A stretch of 53,894 nt of DNA from Sanguibacter keddieii (GCF_001064145.1 NZ_JVOJ01000020.1:1-53894); one strand, 5' to 3'; counted from the first letter of the stretch, positions 17,096 to 26,200 are shown. Program-made: numbers and translations. Notes: generated from the sequence alone by a model not told the origin.

Positions 17096-18736
17096 ATGGC
17101 CCTGTTTGAGTTCGAGGATGGTCACCTCGTACCCGCTCAATTCGGATACCCGGTCGCCCAAGACCTGGGACCCGACCTCGTTGACGCTATCTGCCAGCAG
17201 GTCCTGCAGATCGTTTCGCGTCCCCTTTTCCCCGTGACCTGGCGCGACATGACCGGCCAGGATGACGAGGAGACGCCCCGCCTGACGGCCCTCGACGTGA
17301 GCGGCCAGATCGTCTCCGTCGAAATCCTCAAAGAACTCGACTCCGAGGCCCTCATTACTTCCCTGTCTCGACTGGCCGAGGTCGCCTCGATCTCCTGGTC
17401 GGATCTCGCCGCAGAGTACCCGTCCGGCCCCGAGGGTTTCCGTACCGGTTGGATGCACTTCCGCGACTCGATGCCCCCCGCCGTCGGCCCGGGTCCCCGC
17501 CTGATCATGGTCGCGGGCGACATCGATCCCTCCGTGCGCCCCGCCCTGTCCGTGCTGGCGACTTCCGGCGTCGAGGTGCACCTCATGAACCTGCGCCAGA
17601 TGTCCAACGGGCGCCTCTTCCTTGACGTGAACGCGGTCGGCCCGCGCCTCTACGGCCACGCCCCGCAGCTTCTCGCGTCCGCCGCTGCGGTGCCCGAGCT
17701 GGCCGCCGCGACCGAGCAGGCGGCCCCGCTCGACGATCGTGCTCCCGCGGAGTCCGCGATCCCCGCGCCTCCCGAGGAGAGCGCCGAGGCCTCGAACGAC
17801 GAGGACTCCGAGACCCCCACGACGCGCCCCACACCGAAGGTCGCCCCGCACCTGCGCGAGGTCTTCACCTACCCGATCGACGAGGAGCCCCCGGCCCCCT
17901 TCAAGCCCGCCGCCGAAGAAGCCGCCGACGAGCAGTCGTCCGACGAGGCCGTGGAAGCCTCGCGCGACGAGGGGGAGCTGGGCGACGAGCAGCCCGAATC
18001 CGTGGTCTCGGCGCAGCCCGAGGACTCCGAGGACGCCGAGGCCGAGCTGGCCGACGAGCTCCTCGATCATGAAGACGACGCCACTCAGGACGCCGATGAG
18101 GCCCAGGAGCGTCAGGCCGCGGATGAGCGCGCCGACGACGTGGCCGATGAGCCCGACGTCGACGCTCCTGAGGACACTGACACTCACGCCGACGAGTTTG
18201 GCTCGGAGGAATCCGACGAGCAGCCGTCCGCCGAGGCCGAGAAGCCTCGCTGGGAGCGCCCCGCCCACATGAGCCGCCGCGCCACGCGCCGCGCTCGCGA
18301 AGAGCCTGCCGAGCTCAACGATGGCGGTGCGACCGACGCGGCCACGGCCTCGTCCGTGGATCGCTCCGATGAATCCCCTGAGGTCACCCAGGCGCGCGCG
18401 GAGGGTCTGCCGGTCCTCGGCCGCGACGAGGCCGGACTGCGCACTCTTGCGGAGATTATCGGCCAGGACACACCCCTCGTGGCCCGCAGTGAGCTGGGCC
18501 TGCCCGCCGACCTGGTGCTCGCCGCGAACGGTGCCATCTCGGGTGCCGGCCTCACCTACCCGTCGCTCGACACCCTGCTCACCGCGCGCGGCCTCGGCCA
18601 TATCGACGCGTGGGGCCAGGTGCGCATCGGCGACCGCCTCGGCCCGACCCTGGCGGAAGCCCTCGACGAGATCAACCGCGAGATCGTGCGCGAGTACGCG
18701 CAGGCTCCGCGCGGACATCACTCCGCCAAGCACTGA
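17096..18736 (+). CDS. Nuclease-fold-like protein with acidic linker and RAMA-like C-terminal domain
   Basis: ATG 17096 is chosen because AAGGA (17084-17088) precedes it by seven bases. The product has 546 residues. Residues 1-190 resemble the DUF91/NucS-type restriction-endonuclease fold: PRLTALDVSGQIVSVEIL has the Asp67 and Glu76 spacing of the active site, and PRLIMVAGDIDPSVRPALSV fits the following strand. The expected ExK lysine is displaced (EILK), so activity is doubtful. Residues of about 200-395 are a long Glu/Asp/Ala linker. The C-terminal 110 residues (ADLVLAANGAISGAGLTYPS...AWGQVRIGDRL) recall RAMA/DUF4357 domains found with restriction systems. The gene stands alone and is followed by a perfect palindromic terminator. 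Domain assignments are by eye and tentative. Confidence 0.6.
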   Translation: MALFEFEDGHLVPAQFGYPVAQDLGPDLVDAICQQVLQIVSRPLFPVTWRDMTGQDDEETPRLTALDVSGQIVSVEILKELDSEALITSLSRLAEVASISWSDLAAEYPSGPEGFRTGWMHFRDSMPPAVGPGPRLIMVAGDIDPSVRPALSVLATSGVEVHLMNLRQMSNGRLFLDVNAVGPRLYGHAPQLLASAAAVPELAAATEQAAPLDDRAPAESAIPAPPEESAEASNDEDSETPTTRPTPKVAPHLREVFTYPIDEEPPAPFKPAAEEAADEQSSDEAVEASRDEGELGDEQPESVVSAQPEDSEDAEAELADELLDHEDDATQDADEAQERQAADERADDVADEPDVDAPEDTDTHADEFGSEESDEQPSAEAEKPRWERPAHMSRRATRRAREEPAELNDGGATDAATASSVDRSDESPEVTQARAEGLPVLGRDEAGLRTLAEIIGQDTPLVARSELGLPADLVLAANGAISGAGLTYPSLDTLLTARGLGHIDAWGQVRIGDRLGPTLAEALDEINREIVREYAQAPRGHHSAKH

Positions 18737-18765
18737 CGCCGCCGATACTGCATACATGCGAAGGA

Positions 18766-18793
18766 AGGTCCGGGATCGCGCGATCCCGGACCT
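18766..18793. terminator. Bidirectional terminator between convergent genes
   Basis: A perfect 28-bp palindrome (AGGTCCGGGATCGC and its complement) lies between the stops of two convergent genes. Confidence 0.7.
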
Positions 18794-18809
18794 CCTCGCT
18801 ACCTGACGC

Positions 18810-19955
18810 TCAGTGCACGAAAGCGTCCAGCCAGCCGCGCATCGTCGCGTACACGGCCTCTCGCACGGGCGCGTCCGACAGGACCAGATCGTGTTTGCCG
18901 GGGAAACGAGCGATCGTCACCAGGTCCGAGAGACCCAAGCTCCGCTGGGCAATGACCGTGGGATCCAGGACGGTGTCGGAGGTGAAGACACGCTCGCACC
19001 ACTCCTCCTCGAAATACGCCGACGTGGACACCATCGACAGGACCGGGCACTCCAGGTGTACGCGCTTCTCGATCGTGTCGTGCCCGGCCATAATCGCCTC
19101 GAGCCACGAGGCCGGGACCGGGTAGGACTCGGGGCGCTTCCATTCCTGGATGATCGGCCAGCCCGCGACGGACGGGTCATCGGCGGACAGGCCCTCTGGG
19201 ATCGGCAGCTCCGAGGAGGCGCGCCCCGCGAGCGAGCGGCCGTAGTGGCCGGTCCCGCCCGATGGTACCTCCCACATGGGGTTACGCGACGCAATCCGAC
19301 CGATGACCGGGGCCATCGCCCCGCGCCAGGCGGCCATCGACTGCATCTCCAGCCACGCCGAGTTCAGGATGAGGCCGTCCAGGACGCCCGGGTGGCGGTG
19401 CGCCCACAGGGTCGCGATGAGGCCACCCGTCGAGTGGCCCATGAGGACGATCGGCTCGTCGTCGCGCTCGCAGCGGATGATCTCGACGGCCTCGCCGATC
19501 TCCTCGTCGTACACGGACAGGTCGTCGGCGTATCCGATCGTCTGGTGGGGGCGCAGAGACCGCCCGTATTTGCGCATGTCGAGCGCGTAGAACGCTGCCC
19601 CCGCCTCGCGCAGCCGATCCGCCATCTCCGTCTGGAAGAAGTAGTCGTTGCGCCCGTGCAGGTACAGGACCGTCATGCGGGCGCTTACGGGCGGGGTCGC
19701 GCGCACGAGAGTGGCCACGCAGGGCCCCTCCGCGTCGTCGAGCAGCTCGATCGTGCGCGACTCGTACCCATCGCCGAGGATGTCGGCGCACCACTGAAGC
19801 CCGGGAGGACCGTCGTCGCCCCACGGGGCCATGACGTCGCGCTCGGGGACCCCCTCGGGCGACGAGGCCGGGGTATCCACCCCGGACAGGTCGGGCAGAC
19901 CGCTCGTGTCCGGGATCAGCTCGTCGCCGGGCGTGGGATTGCTGGTAACGCTCAT
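18810..19955 (-). CDS. Alpha/beta hydrolase (monoglyceride lipase/lysophospholipase-like)
   Basis: This 381-residue cytoplasmic alpha/beta hydrolase has the nucleophile elbow GHSTGG with its catalytic Ser at about residue 171. A preceding oxyanion segment reads LYLHGRNDYF. A late GKHDL supplies the catalytic His, with an Asp in the TSDTVLDPT region. Overall it resembles the Hydrolase_4 family (serine aminopeptidase S33, monoglyceride lipase, PldB). The first 60 residues are Pro/Asp-rich and not part of the fold. The substrate is unknown. It lies downstream of metX with an 84-base gap, so co-transcription with the methionine genes is possible but not evident. Confidence 0.8.
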   Translation of the reverse strand: MSVTSNPTPGDELIPDTSGLPDLSGVDTPASSPEGVPERDVMAPWGDDGPPGLQWCADILGDGYESRTIELLDDAEGPCVATLVRATPPVSARMTVLYLHGRNDYFFQTEMADRLREAGAAFYALDMRKYGRSLRPHQTIGYADDLSVYDEEIGEAVEIIRCERDDEPIVLMGHSTGGLIATLWAHRHPGVLDGLILNSAWLEMQSMAAWRGAMAPVIGRIASRNPMWEVPSGGTGHYGRSLAGRASSELPIPEGLSADDPSVAGWPIIQEWKRPESYPVPASWLEAIMAGHDTIEKRVHLECPVLSMVSTSAYFEEEWCERVFTSDTVLDPTVIAQRSLGLSDLVTIARFPGKHDLVLSDAPVREAVYATMRGWLDAFVH

Positions 19956-20039
19956 GGGGTCAGCATAACGCGCGAGGCCGCCCCGGCCTCGTTGATGAGG
20001 AGAAGAAACCGGGGTGGCCTCGCGGAGAAAGGGCGCCGA

Positions 20040-21197
20040 TCAGGCGAAGGAGGACGCGCGCGAGGGGATGCGCTCGTTGAGGAACTCGTCGAGGAGAGCG
20101 GTGAGCTGGTCGTGCTCGATGAGGAAGCCGTCGTGACCGTGATCGGAGTGGATCTCGCGGTAGAACGCGCCCGAGATGCCTGCCGCCATCTGCCAGACCT
20201 GCTCGGGGAAGAACAGGCGATCGGAGTCGACCGCGACGACGAGAGTGCGCGCGGTGACTGCCTTGAGCGCCTCGACGACGCCACCGCGGTCGCGGCCCAC
20301 GTCGTGAGAGAGCATCGTGCGGCACAACGTCACGTAGGAACCCGCGTCGAAGCGGCGCACGATCTTCTCGCCGTGGTAGTCCAGGTAGGACTCCACCGCC
20401 AGGCGTCCACCGTGCAGGGGATCCTCGTCGTTCTGGGGGATGCGGCCAAAACGCTCGTCCAGCTCCGAGGGGGAACGGTAGGTCGTGTGCGCGATCTGGC
20501 GGGCGAGCGCCAAGCCCGCGGTGGGGCCGGGCCCCGCATAGTAGTCGCCGCCGCGCCACGCCGGATCCAGCTGAATCGCGCGGATCTGCGTGTGGGTCCA
20601 CGCCGCCTGGTCGGCGGTCGTCTGCGCGCCCGAGGCCACGACCACGAGGCGGCGCACGCGCTCCGGGTAGCTGACCGCCCACTCGATCGCGCGGTGGCCG
20701 CCCAGCGATGCGCCCACGACGATGCTCCACTCGCTGATGCCGAGCAGGTCGGCCAGGCGGGACTCGGCGTACACCTGGTCGCGCGTGGAAATCACTGGGA
20801 AACGCGAGCCCCAGGGTGCCCCGTCGGGAGCGAGGGACGCCGGGCCCGTGGAACCCTGACAGCCGCCCAACACGTTCGCGGCCACCACGTAGTAGCGGTC
20901 CGTGTCGATGATGCGCCCCGGTCCCACGATCTGCTCCCACCAGCCGGGTGTCGGCTGGCCGGGCACCGGCTCACCGCACACGTGCGCGTCGCCGGTCAGC
21001 GCGTGCAGGATGAGGACCGCGTTAGAGCCGGCTTCGTCCAGCTCACCCCACGTCTCGTAGGCGAGCGTCACGCTGGGCAGGATCTCGCCGTTCTCCAGGC
21101 GCTGGGCACCCAGGTTCGCGAACTTGCGGAAGGCGACCGGGTCACCCTCGCGCCACGCGCCGGACGTGGGTGCGGGGGGCAGGTTGTGACGACTCAT
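20040..21197 (-). CDS. metX: Homoserine O-acetyltransferase
   Basis: MetX activates homoserine to O-acetylhomoserine, the substrate of MetY encoded next door. ATG 21197 is chosen because AGAAGGA lies five bases upstream; a longer frame to 21266 lacks this. The product has 385 residues, the usual size. Family segments are ILHALTGDAHV, GPGRIIDTDRYYVVAANVLG, nucleophile Ser164 in VGASLGGHRAIEW, Asp326 in AVDSDRLFFPEQ, and a late His in DHGHDGFLIE, giving the Ser-Asp-His triad. Whether acetyl- or succinyl-CoA is used cannot be told for certain from this, but pairing with MetY favours acetyl. Confidence 0.92.
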   Translation of the reverse strand: MSRHNLPPAPTSGAWREGDPVAFRKFANLGAQRLENGEILPSVTLAYETWGELDEAGSNAVLILHALTGDAHVCGEPVPGQPTPGWWEQIVGPGRIIDTDRYYVVAANVLGGCQGSTGPASLAPDGAPWGSRFPVISTRDQVYAESRLADLLGISEWSIVVGASLGGHRAIEWAVSYPERVRRLVVVASGAQTTADQAAWTHTQIRAIQLDPAWRGGDYYAGPGPTAGLALARQIAHTTYRSPSELDERFGRIPQNDEDPLHGGRLAVESYLDYHGEKIVRRFDAGSYVTLCRTMLSHDVGRDRGGVVEALKAVTARTLVVAVDSDRLFFPEQVWQMAAGISGAFYREIHSDHGHDGFLIEHDQLTALLDEFLNERIPSRASSFA

Positions 21198-21250
21198 GAT
21201 GTCCTTCTTTCGCTGGGGGGCGGTTTGCTGTCGCGGGAGGCGGGGGCCGC

Positions 21251-21298
21251 GGCGGCCTCGGAGCATCAGGAGTGTGTGTATTCGTCCCCGAGGCCGCC
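21251..21298 (-). terminator. Hairpin between metY and metX
   Basis: GGCGGCCTCGG (21251-21261) and CCGAGGCCGCC (21288-21298) pair perfectly across a 26-nt loop just after the metY stop. It may attenuate transcription into metX. Confidence 0.4.
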
Positions 21299-21308
21299 GA
21301 CGGGTCTG

Positions 21309-22634
21309 TTAGGCCGTGGCCGCGCGGGCCGCGTCGAAGCCGAGCTGCAGGTCGGCGAGGATGTCCTTGATGTTCTCCAGGCCGATCGACAGGCGCACGG
21401 TGCCGGGCGCGACGCCGGCCTTGGCCAGCTCCTCCTCGGTCAGCTGCGAGTGCGTCGTCGAGGCCGGGTGGATGACGAGGGACTTCGCGTCGCCGATGTT
21501 GGCGACCACCGGCAGGAGCTGCACGCCGTCCGCGAAGGCCCGGCCGGCCTCGTACCCGCCCTTGATGACGAAGGAGAGCAGGCCGCCCGTGCCCAGCGGC
21601 GCGTACTTCTTGCCCAGCTCGTAGTAGGGGGAGGACTCCAGGCCCGCGTAGTTGACGGATTCGACGTCCGGGTGGGCCTCGAGGAAGCGGGCGACCGCCA
21701 GCGCGTTGGAGACGTGGCGCTCGACGCGCAGGGAGAGCGTCTCGATGCCCTGCGAGATGAGGAACGCGTTGAAGGGGGAGGTGACGGCGCCCAGGTCGCG
21801 GTTGATGAGCGTCTGGATGCGCAGCAGGAACGCCAGGTTCGCGCCGAGCGCGCTGCCCACGCCCATGTCACGGGCGTAGACGAGGCCGTGGTAGGACTCG
21901 TCGGGCGTGTTGTAGAGGGGGAAGCGCTCGGGCTGGGAGGCGAAGTCGAAGTTGCCCGAGTCGACGATCGCGCCCGCGATCGAGGTTCCGTGACCGCCCA
22001 GGTACTTGGTGGCCGAGTGAACGACGATGTCGGCACCCCACTCAATCGGGCGGACCAGGTAGGGGGTCGCGACCGTGTTGTCGACGATGAGGGGCACGCC
22101 GACCTCGTGGGCGACCGTTGCGATCGGTTCGATGTCGAGGATGTCGCCCTGCGGGTTGGGGATGGTCTCGCCGTAGAAGGCGACCGTCTTGTCGTCGGCG
22201 AGCGCGCGCCAGGCCTCGGGGTCGAGGGGGTTTGTGACGAAGCGGGCCTCGATGCCCAGGCGTCCGAGCGTGTTTTTCAGCAGGGTGACGCTACCGCCGT
22301 ACAGGGAGGGGGAAGCGACCACGTTGTTGCCGGCGACGGCCAGGGCGAGGATCGACAGGGCGGTCGCGGACTGGCCAGAGGAGACGAGGAGGCCGCCGAC
22401 GCCTCCCTCGAGGGCCGCGATGCGGGTGCCGACGCCGTCGGTCGTCGGGTTGGTCAGGCGCGTGTAGATGGGGCCCAGCTCCTGCAGGGCGAAGCGGCTC
22501 GCGGCCTGCGCGGTGTCTTCAAAGGCGTAGGAGGACGTCTGATAGATGGGCAGCGCGGTCGCGCCGGTGGCGGGGTCGAGGTTGTATCCGGCGTGAATCT
22601 GCTTGGTTTCGAAGGACCAGTCGTTGGCGGTCAT
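21309..22634 (-). CDS. metY: O-acetylhomoserine sulfhydrylase (aminocarboxypropyltransferase)
   Basis: This 441-residue PLP enzyme of the Cys/Met metabolism family forms homocysteine from O-acetylhomoserine and sulfide. The PLP lysine is Lys210 in VVHSATKYLGGHG. Other signatures are PIYTRLTNPTTD, SSGQSATALS, ENIPNPQGD-like ETIPNPQGD, and VDNTVATPYL. AAGGAGCC precedes the ATG. It is first in the metY-metX order on the minus strand, with a structured leader upstream (22738-22774). Together with MetX this is the direct sulfhydrylation branch of methionine synthesis. The assignment is clear. Confidence 0.93.
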   Translation of the reverse strand: MTANDWSFETKQIHAGYNLDPATGATALPIYQTSSYAFEDTAQAASRFALQELGPIYTRLTNPTTDGVGTRIAALEGGVGGLLVSSGQSATALSILALAVAGNNVVASPSLYGGSVTLLKNTLGRLGIEARFVTNPLDPEAWRALADDKTVAFYGETIPNPQGDILDIEPIATVAHEVGVPLIVDNTVATPYLVRPIEWGADIVVHSATKYLGGHGTSIAGAIVDSGNFDFASQPERFPLYNTPDESYHGLVYARDMGVGSALGANLAFLLRIQTLINRDLGAVTSPFNAFLISQGIETLSLRVERHVSNALAVARFLEAHPDVESVNYAGLESSPYYELGKKYAPLGTGGLLSFVIKGGYEAGRAFADGVQLLPVVANIGDAKSLVIHPASTTHSQLTEEELAKAGVAPGTVRLSIGLENIKDILADLQLGFDAARAATA

Positions 22635-22737
22635 TGTGCGGCTCCTTGGGTGAGGGGTGGTTCGTCTCTGATTCCCCTCCGGCGGGCCGCAGATGCGGTG
22701 AAGTGAACATGCGTCGAGGCGCGTCCCGCTGTCGGGG

Positions 22738-22774
22738 GACTGCGCGGCAGTCGCTTGTGCTGACGCGCAGTCAG
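22738..22774 (-). promoter_or_regulatory. Mutually exclusive hairpins in the metY leader
   Basis: On the minus strand GCTGAC/GTCAGC and then GACTGC/GCAGTC form two adjacent 6-bp hairpins. Alternatively GACTGCGCG and CGCGCAGTC form one 9-bp stem that excludes both. It lies about 105 bases before the metY start. It does not look like a known SAM riboswitch class to me. The rest of 22635-23092 shows no gene. The part next to the NlpC/P60 gene is unusually AT-rich. Confidence 0.4.
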
Positions 22775-23092
22775 CGGCACATTCGACGGTTCATGCCCCC
22801 AATTGTTTGTCATCGACGAGGCAGGGGCGCGGCGGTCCCGGATGGTGGACTTTTGTAACAGGCAGGGGTGTGGTGGCGGGTGTGTGAGGAGACTCATAGT
22901 GGTGGTTGAAAATGTTATGAAAGCGCAGGTATTTGTGCAGTAATCATGGTGTTGGTGTTACATATGTTGTGATTGTTGTATGTGTGAAAGTTGGGTTTTG
23001 TGGTGTGTTTGTTGCCAAGTGTGACGAAAGTGGATAGGCTCTTTTCCAGTACGCGCGCTCCGGCGCACCTAATTGGACGAGATGAGACAACG

Positions 23093-24412
23093 ATGAGACG
23101 ACGCGGAACCATTCGCATGGGCCTGACGGCTATCGCCGCCTGCGCCCTCCTCGTGCTGCCCCAGATGGCGCAAGCCGCCCCCTCTGAGGAGGAGATCGCT
23201 GCCGCCCAGGCTGCCGAAGAGGCCGCGAAGATGAGCGTCGCTCAGATTGAGGTCAAGCTCGCCGAGGTCAACGCCAGCGCCGCAACCGCGATGCAGAACG
23301 CGCAGATTGCCGGCGAAGACCTCAACGAAGCCAACATCGCACTGAATGAGGCGACCGCAACCGCCAATCAGGCGTCGGCCGACGCGGACGCCGCCGAGGC
23401 CGCCTTCCAGGAAGGCAAGCAGCAGATCGCCTCCGTCGCACAGGCCGCATACCGTAACGGGGGTGGCACGCTCGACGCGCTCGCCCCCTACCTCGACTCC
23501 GACGGACTGCGCAGCGTCGAGACCAAGCAGGCCGGCATCAGCTCCTTCTCCGCCTCCGCCGAGGCGAAGATGCAGAACGTCGCCGCGCTCGAGCAGGTCG
23601 CCAAGGTGACCCGTGACGCCGCGAACACCGCGCTCGCTAACCAGCAGGCCGCCACGGACGAAGTTCAGAAGCGCACCGACGCCGCCAACCAGGCCGCGAC
23701 CGCCGCCCAGAACGAGGCCGCGCGCGTCGCCGCTCAGCGCGGTGCCTACGTGCAGGAACTGGCCACCAAGCAGAACACGACCGTCGAACTCATCAACCAG
23801 CGGGAGGCCGCCCTCGAGGCCGAGCGCCAGGAAGCCGCACGCATCGCCGCCGAGCAGGCAGCCGCTGCGGCTGAAGCCCAGCGTCAGGCCGACGCGGCCG
23901 CAGCCGCCGAGCGCGCTGCAGCTGCCGCTGCCGCCGCCGATGCCTCGTCCTCCTATGACGCCGACGATGACGATGACGACGACTCGTATTCCGCCCCCTC
24001 CTACTCCTACGAGGAGCCCTCGTACTCGGCACCCTCCTACTCGGGTGGCGGGGCCGACACGGCCATCGCAACCGCGAAGAGCTACCTCGGCGTGCCCTAC
24101 GTGTGGGGCGGCGAATCCTACGGCGGCGTGGACTGCTCCGGCCTGACGATGCTCGCGTGGGAAAGCGCCGGCGTGGACCTGCCCCACCTCTCGCGCGCCC
24201 AATACGGCTACGGAACGCACGTGCCGATCGGCTCCATGGAGGCTGGCGACCTGATCTTCTGGTCCTCTAACGGCACCCAGTCCGGCATCTACCACGTCGC
24301 CATCTACCTGGGCGGCGGCCAGATGATCGAGGCACCCACCTTCGGCGTGCCCGTGCGCATCACCGGCGTGTACAGCTGGGGCTCGATCATGCCCTACGCT
24401 GTGAGGCTCTGA
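23093..24412 (+). CDS. Secreted NlpC/P60 peptidoglycan hydrolase with coiled coil
   Basis: This 439-residue exported protein probably cleaves peptide stems of peptidoglycan. The signal peptide (about 1-30) ends at QAA-PSEEE. A long Ala/Glu/Gln-rich coiled coil (about 30-285) resembles the PcsB/RipA type that keeps the enzyme in check or tethers it to the division machinery. A repetitive Asp then Ser/Tyr/Pro linker follows. The C-terminal 115 residues form the NlpC/P60 domain, with the catalytic Cys in DCSGLTMLAW, His in IYHVAIYLGG and a following polar residue. ATG 23093 is taken as the start. An upstream in-frame start at 22991 would put an extra stretch before the signal peptide. The gene is monocistronic with a strong hairpin behind it. 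Confidence 0.9.
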   Translation: MRRRGTIRMGLTAIAACALLVLPQMAQAAPSEEEIAAAQAAEEAAKMSVAQIEVKLAEVNASAATAMQNAQIAGEDLNEANIALNEATATANQASADADAAEAAFQEGKQQIASVAQAAYRNGGGTLDALAPYLDSDGLRSVETKQAGISSFSASAEAKMQNVAALEQVAKVTRDAANTALANQQAATDEVQKRTDAANQAATAAQNEAARVAAQRGAYVQELATKQNTTVELINQREAALEAERQEAARIAAEQAAAAAEAQRQADAAAAAERAAAAAAAADASSSYDADDDDDDDSYSAPSYSYEEPSYSAPSYSGGGADTAIATAKSYLGVPYVWGGESYGGVDCSGLTMLAWESAGVDLPHLSRAQYGYGTHVPIGSMEAGDLIFWSSNGTQSGIYHVAIYLGGGQMIEAPTFGVPVRITGVYSWGSIMPYAVRL

Positions 24413-24428
24413 GCTTTCCAGCAACCCG

Positions 24429-24460
24429 GGCGGGGGTCGCGCAGTCGCGCGACCCCCGCC
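24429..24460 (+). terminator. Terminator hairpin after the NlpC/P60 gene
   Basis: A perfect 14-bp GC stem (GGCGGGGGTCGCGC and its complement) with a 4-nt loop, 16 bases past the stop. No T-tract. Confidence 0.6.
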
Positions 24461-24536
24461 TCGTCATCCCAGCGGCGCAACCGCCCCCCTGGACGCCGCT
24501 GCCCGCCCCGGCCTCGTCCTCGGATAGCATGAAGGC

Positions 24537-25262
24537 ATGGAGAACTCAGCCCTTCAGAGCGACCGACACGAACCCGGCGCCGCGTCGGCCGACGAAGATG
24601 TGTCCGTCCCGCTTGATACCTCGACCAAGCGCGCGTTCCGGGTCTTCGTCGGACTTATCGCGATCGTCGTGTACGGGCTGTACTGGCGATTCGGCCTGCG
24701 CGGCTCGTGGGGGCAGTGGTCGATGCGCGCCCAGATGGCGGCCGCCGTCATCCCCGCTTTCTTCATCCTCCTGTGGGTCCCCGTGGTCTGGGCCTCGCTT
24801 CGGTGGATGCTCCGCGACTTCATCAGGGCTCAGAAAACCCCCCTCCTCGCTAAGCACGCAAAGAAGCCGCAGCCCTTTGCTGCCACCTTCTCCTTCCTCC
24901 TGACTGCCGGCATCCTCGCGTTCGTCGCCTCCCGGGCATGGGGAGGCTACGGCCTCGCCGTCCAGGACTGGTGGCAGGGCCCGATTCGACACGAGAACGT
25001 GAGCTGCCAGAACGTGCGCGAAGAGGGGGACGAGACCTTCCTGAAGCGCGCAAACAAGACCTTCGTCATCTTCGACCTGGTGGGCACCGACGGATACTCG
25101 CAGCACTTCGAGCTCAGGCTTTCCGACCTCGAGAAGGAGATGGAACGCGAGGACAGCCCCTACATCGCCATCATGACCCTGTGCGAGGCGCAGGCCCCCG
25201 ACTTCGGCGTCTCCGTCTACGAGCGCACGGGCACCATCGCCGAGGCCTGGCGACGCGACTAG
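24537..25262 (+). CDS. Membrane protein of unknown function (paralogue 1)
   Basis: This 241-residue protein has an N-terminal cytosolic part, three hydrophobic segments (about 34-50, 65-88 and 115-135), then an outer C-terminal domain of about 100 residues. The domain contains HENVSCQNVREEGD and later a second Cys in LCEAQAPDFGVSVYERTG, which could form a disulfide. It shares with the next gene WVPVVWASLRW, a VQDWW-x-GPIRHE motif, a Cys just after it, and a C-terminal SGTI/TGTI-x-EAW ending. I do not recognise the family. The two genes lie 68 bases apart in tandem and probably arose by duplication. Confidence 0.7.
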   Translation: MENSALQSDRHEPGAASADEDVSVPLDTSTKRAFRVFVGLIAIVVYGLYWRFGLRGSWGQWSMRAQMAAAVIPAFFILLWVPVVWASLRWMLRDFIRAQKTPLLAKHAKKPQPFAATFSFLLTAGILAFVASRAWGGYGLAVQDWWQGPIRHENVSCQNVREEGDETFLKRANKTFVIFDLVGTDGYSQHFELRLSDLEKEMEREDSPYIAIMTLCEAQAPDFGVSVYERTGTIAEAWRRD

Positions 25263-25330
25263 GGGACGGGTGGCTCTCACCGATTGACCCGCTTCGGGAA
25301 CAGGGGCGAGGACTGGGCTAGTGTGGCCGC

Positions 25331-26059
25331 ATGGCAACGACTTCGGATACGGCTGCGCAGACGGCCCCCGGTAATGTGATGAATAAGCTCTTCACCTCGA
25401 AGAATCTGACGCCCGCGCAGAGGCGCATGAGGTGGGCGATCATCGGTATCTGGGTCATCATGGCGTACATCTCGGTGTGTGTCTTGGTGGGGGGCAACCC
25501 GTGGACGATATGGAGGCTGTACGCGGGCCTTGCCGGCCTTGGGGTGCCGCTCCTGGTTCTCGTGTTCTGGTTCCCGGTTGTCTGGGCGTCGTTGCGGTGG
25601 CTCGCGCGGGTGGCCTGGAGGTGCGTCGTTCCCTCGTCGTCGGGCAGGCGCGGCGGCGTTGCGTCGCTCCTCGCTCCGCTTCTCGGCCTTGGGATGTCCG
25701 CGTCGATCCTGTGGGCGTTTGGGTACGCCTCGCTGTATTTCCTGACCCCCTACGTCCAGGATTGGCGTTCGGGGACCGTGCGCCACGAGGCCGTCACGTG
25801 CCGTGATTTCGACGTGGACAACAGTATCACGCACTCCGGCAAAGGCCACGCCAGGGCACAGTACGTGTTCGAGTTGGTCAGCTCGGACGGCTCGTCGTGG
25901 GAGTACAGGGAACGCAAGAGCTTGATGGATGACAGGGTGGAGGCGGGCGAACAGCCCTACGCGACGGTCATTGACGCGTGCCGCTCAGAGGGTGCGGAGA
26001 TCGGGATCGTCGTGTACCCCCACTCGGGAACCATTATCGAGGCGTGGAAAACAAACTGA
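25331..26059 (+). CDS. Membrane protein of unknown function (paralogue 2)
   Basis: This 242-residue paralogue of the preceding gene has the same order of parts: a cytosolic start, two membrane segments around FPVVWASLRW, a third near LGMSASILWAFGYASLYFL, then an outer domain beginning VQDWRSGTVRHEAVTCRDFD and ending HSGTIIEAWKTN. Both paired cysteines are retained (TCRDF and DACRSEG). Pairwise similarity is moderate, so the duplication is not recent. The composite repeat locus 2 starts 14 bases after the stop. Confidence 0.7.
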   Translation: MATTSDTAAQTAPGNVMNKLFTSKNLTPAQRRMRWAIIGIWVIMAYISVCVLVGGNPWTIWRLYAGLAGLGVPLLVLVFWFPVVWASLRWLARVAWRCVVPSSSGRRGGVASLLAPLLGLGMSASILWAFGYASLYFLTPYVQDWRSGTVRHEAVTCRDFDVDNSITHSGKGHARAQYVFELVSSDGSSWEYRERKSLMDDRVEAGEQPYATVIDACRSEGAEIGIVVYPHSGTIIEAWKTN

Positions 26060-26200
26060 TGTACTGACGTGTGGCTGGGCGCGTTGCCCTGAAGCCCAGC
26101 CAGGCCCCGCCGCCGCCCACGGGTACCGCAGCCTGGCCCCTCCATCGCGCAGGACTCGCATCCAGTGGTCACTTCCCACATTCCTGAGCCGACACCCAAT

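Noticed and set aside
18813-22706. Open frame of about 1300 codons on the plus strand
   Set aside because: It runs antisense to the hydrolase, metX and metY genes and exists because of high-GC codon bias.
22635-22900. SAM riboswitch before metY
   Set aside because: I could not fit SAM-I, SAM-II or SAM-IV conserved segments; only the alternative hairpins remain.
22900-23092. c-di-AMP (ydaO-type) riboswitch before the NlpC/P60 gene
   Set aside because: Such riboswitches occur before cell-wall hydrolase genes, but the conserved core sequences are not present in this AT-rich leader.
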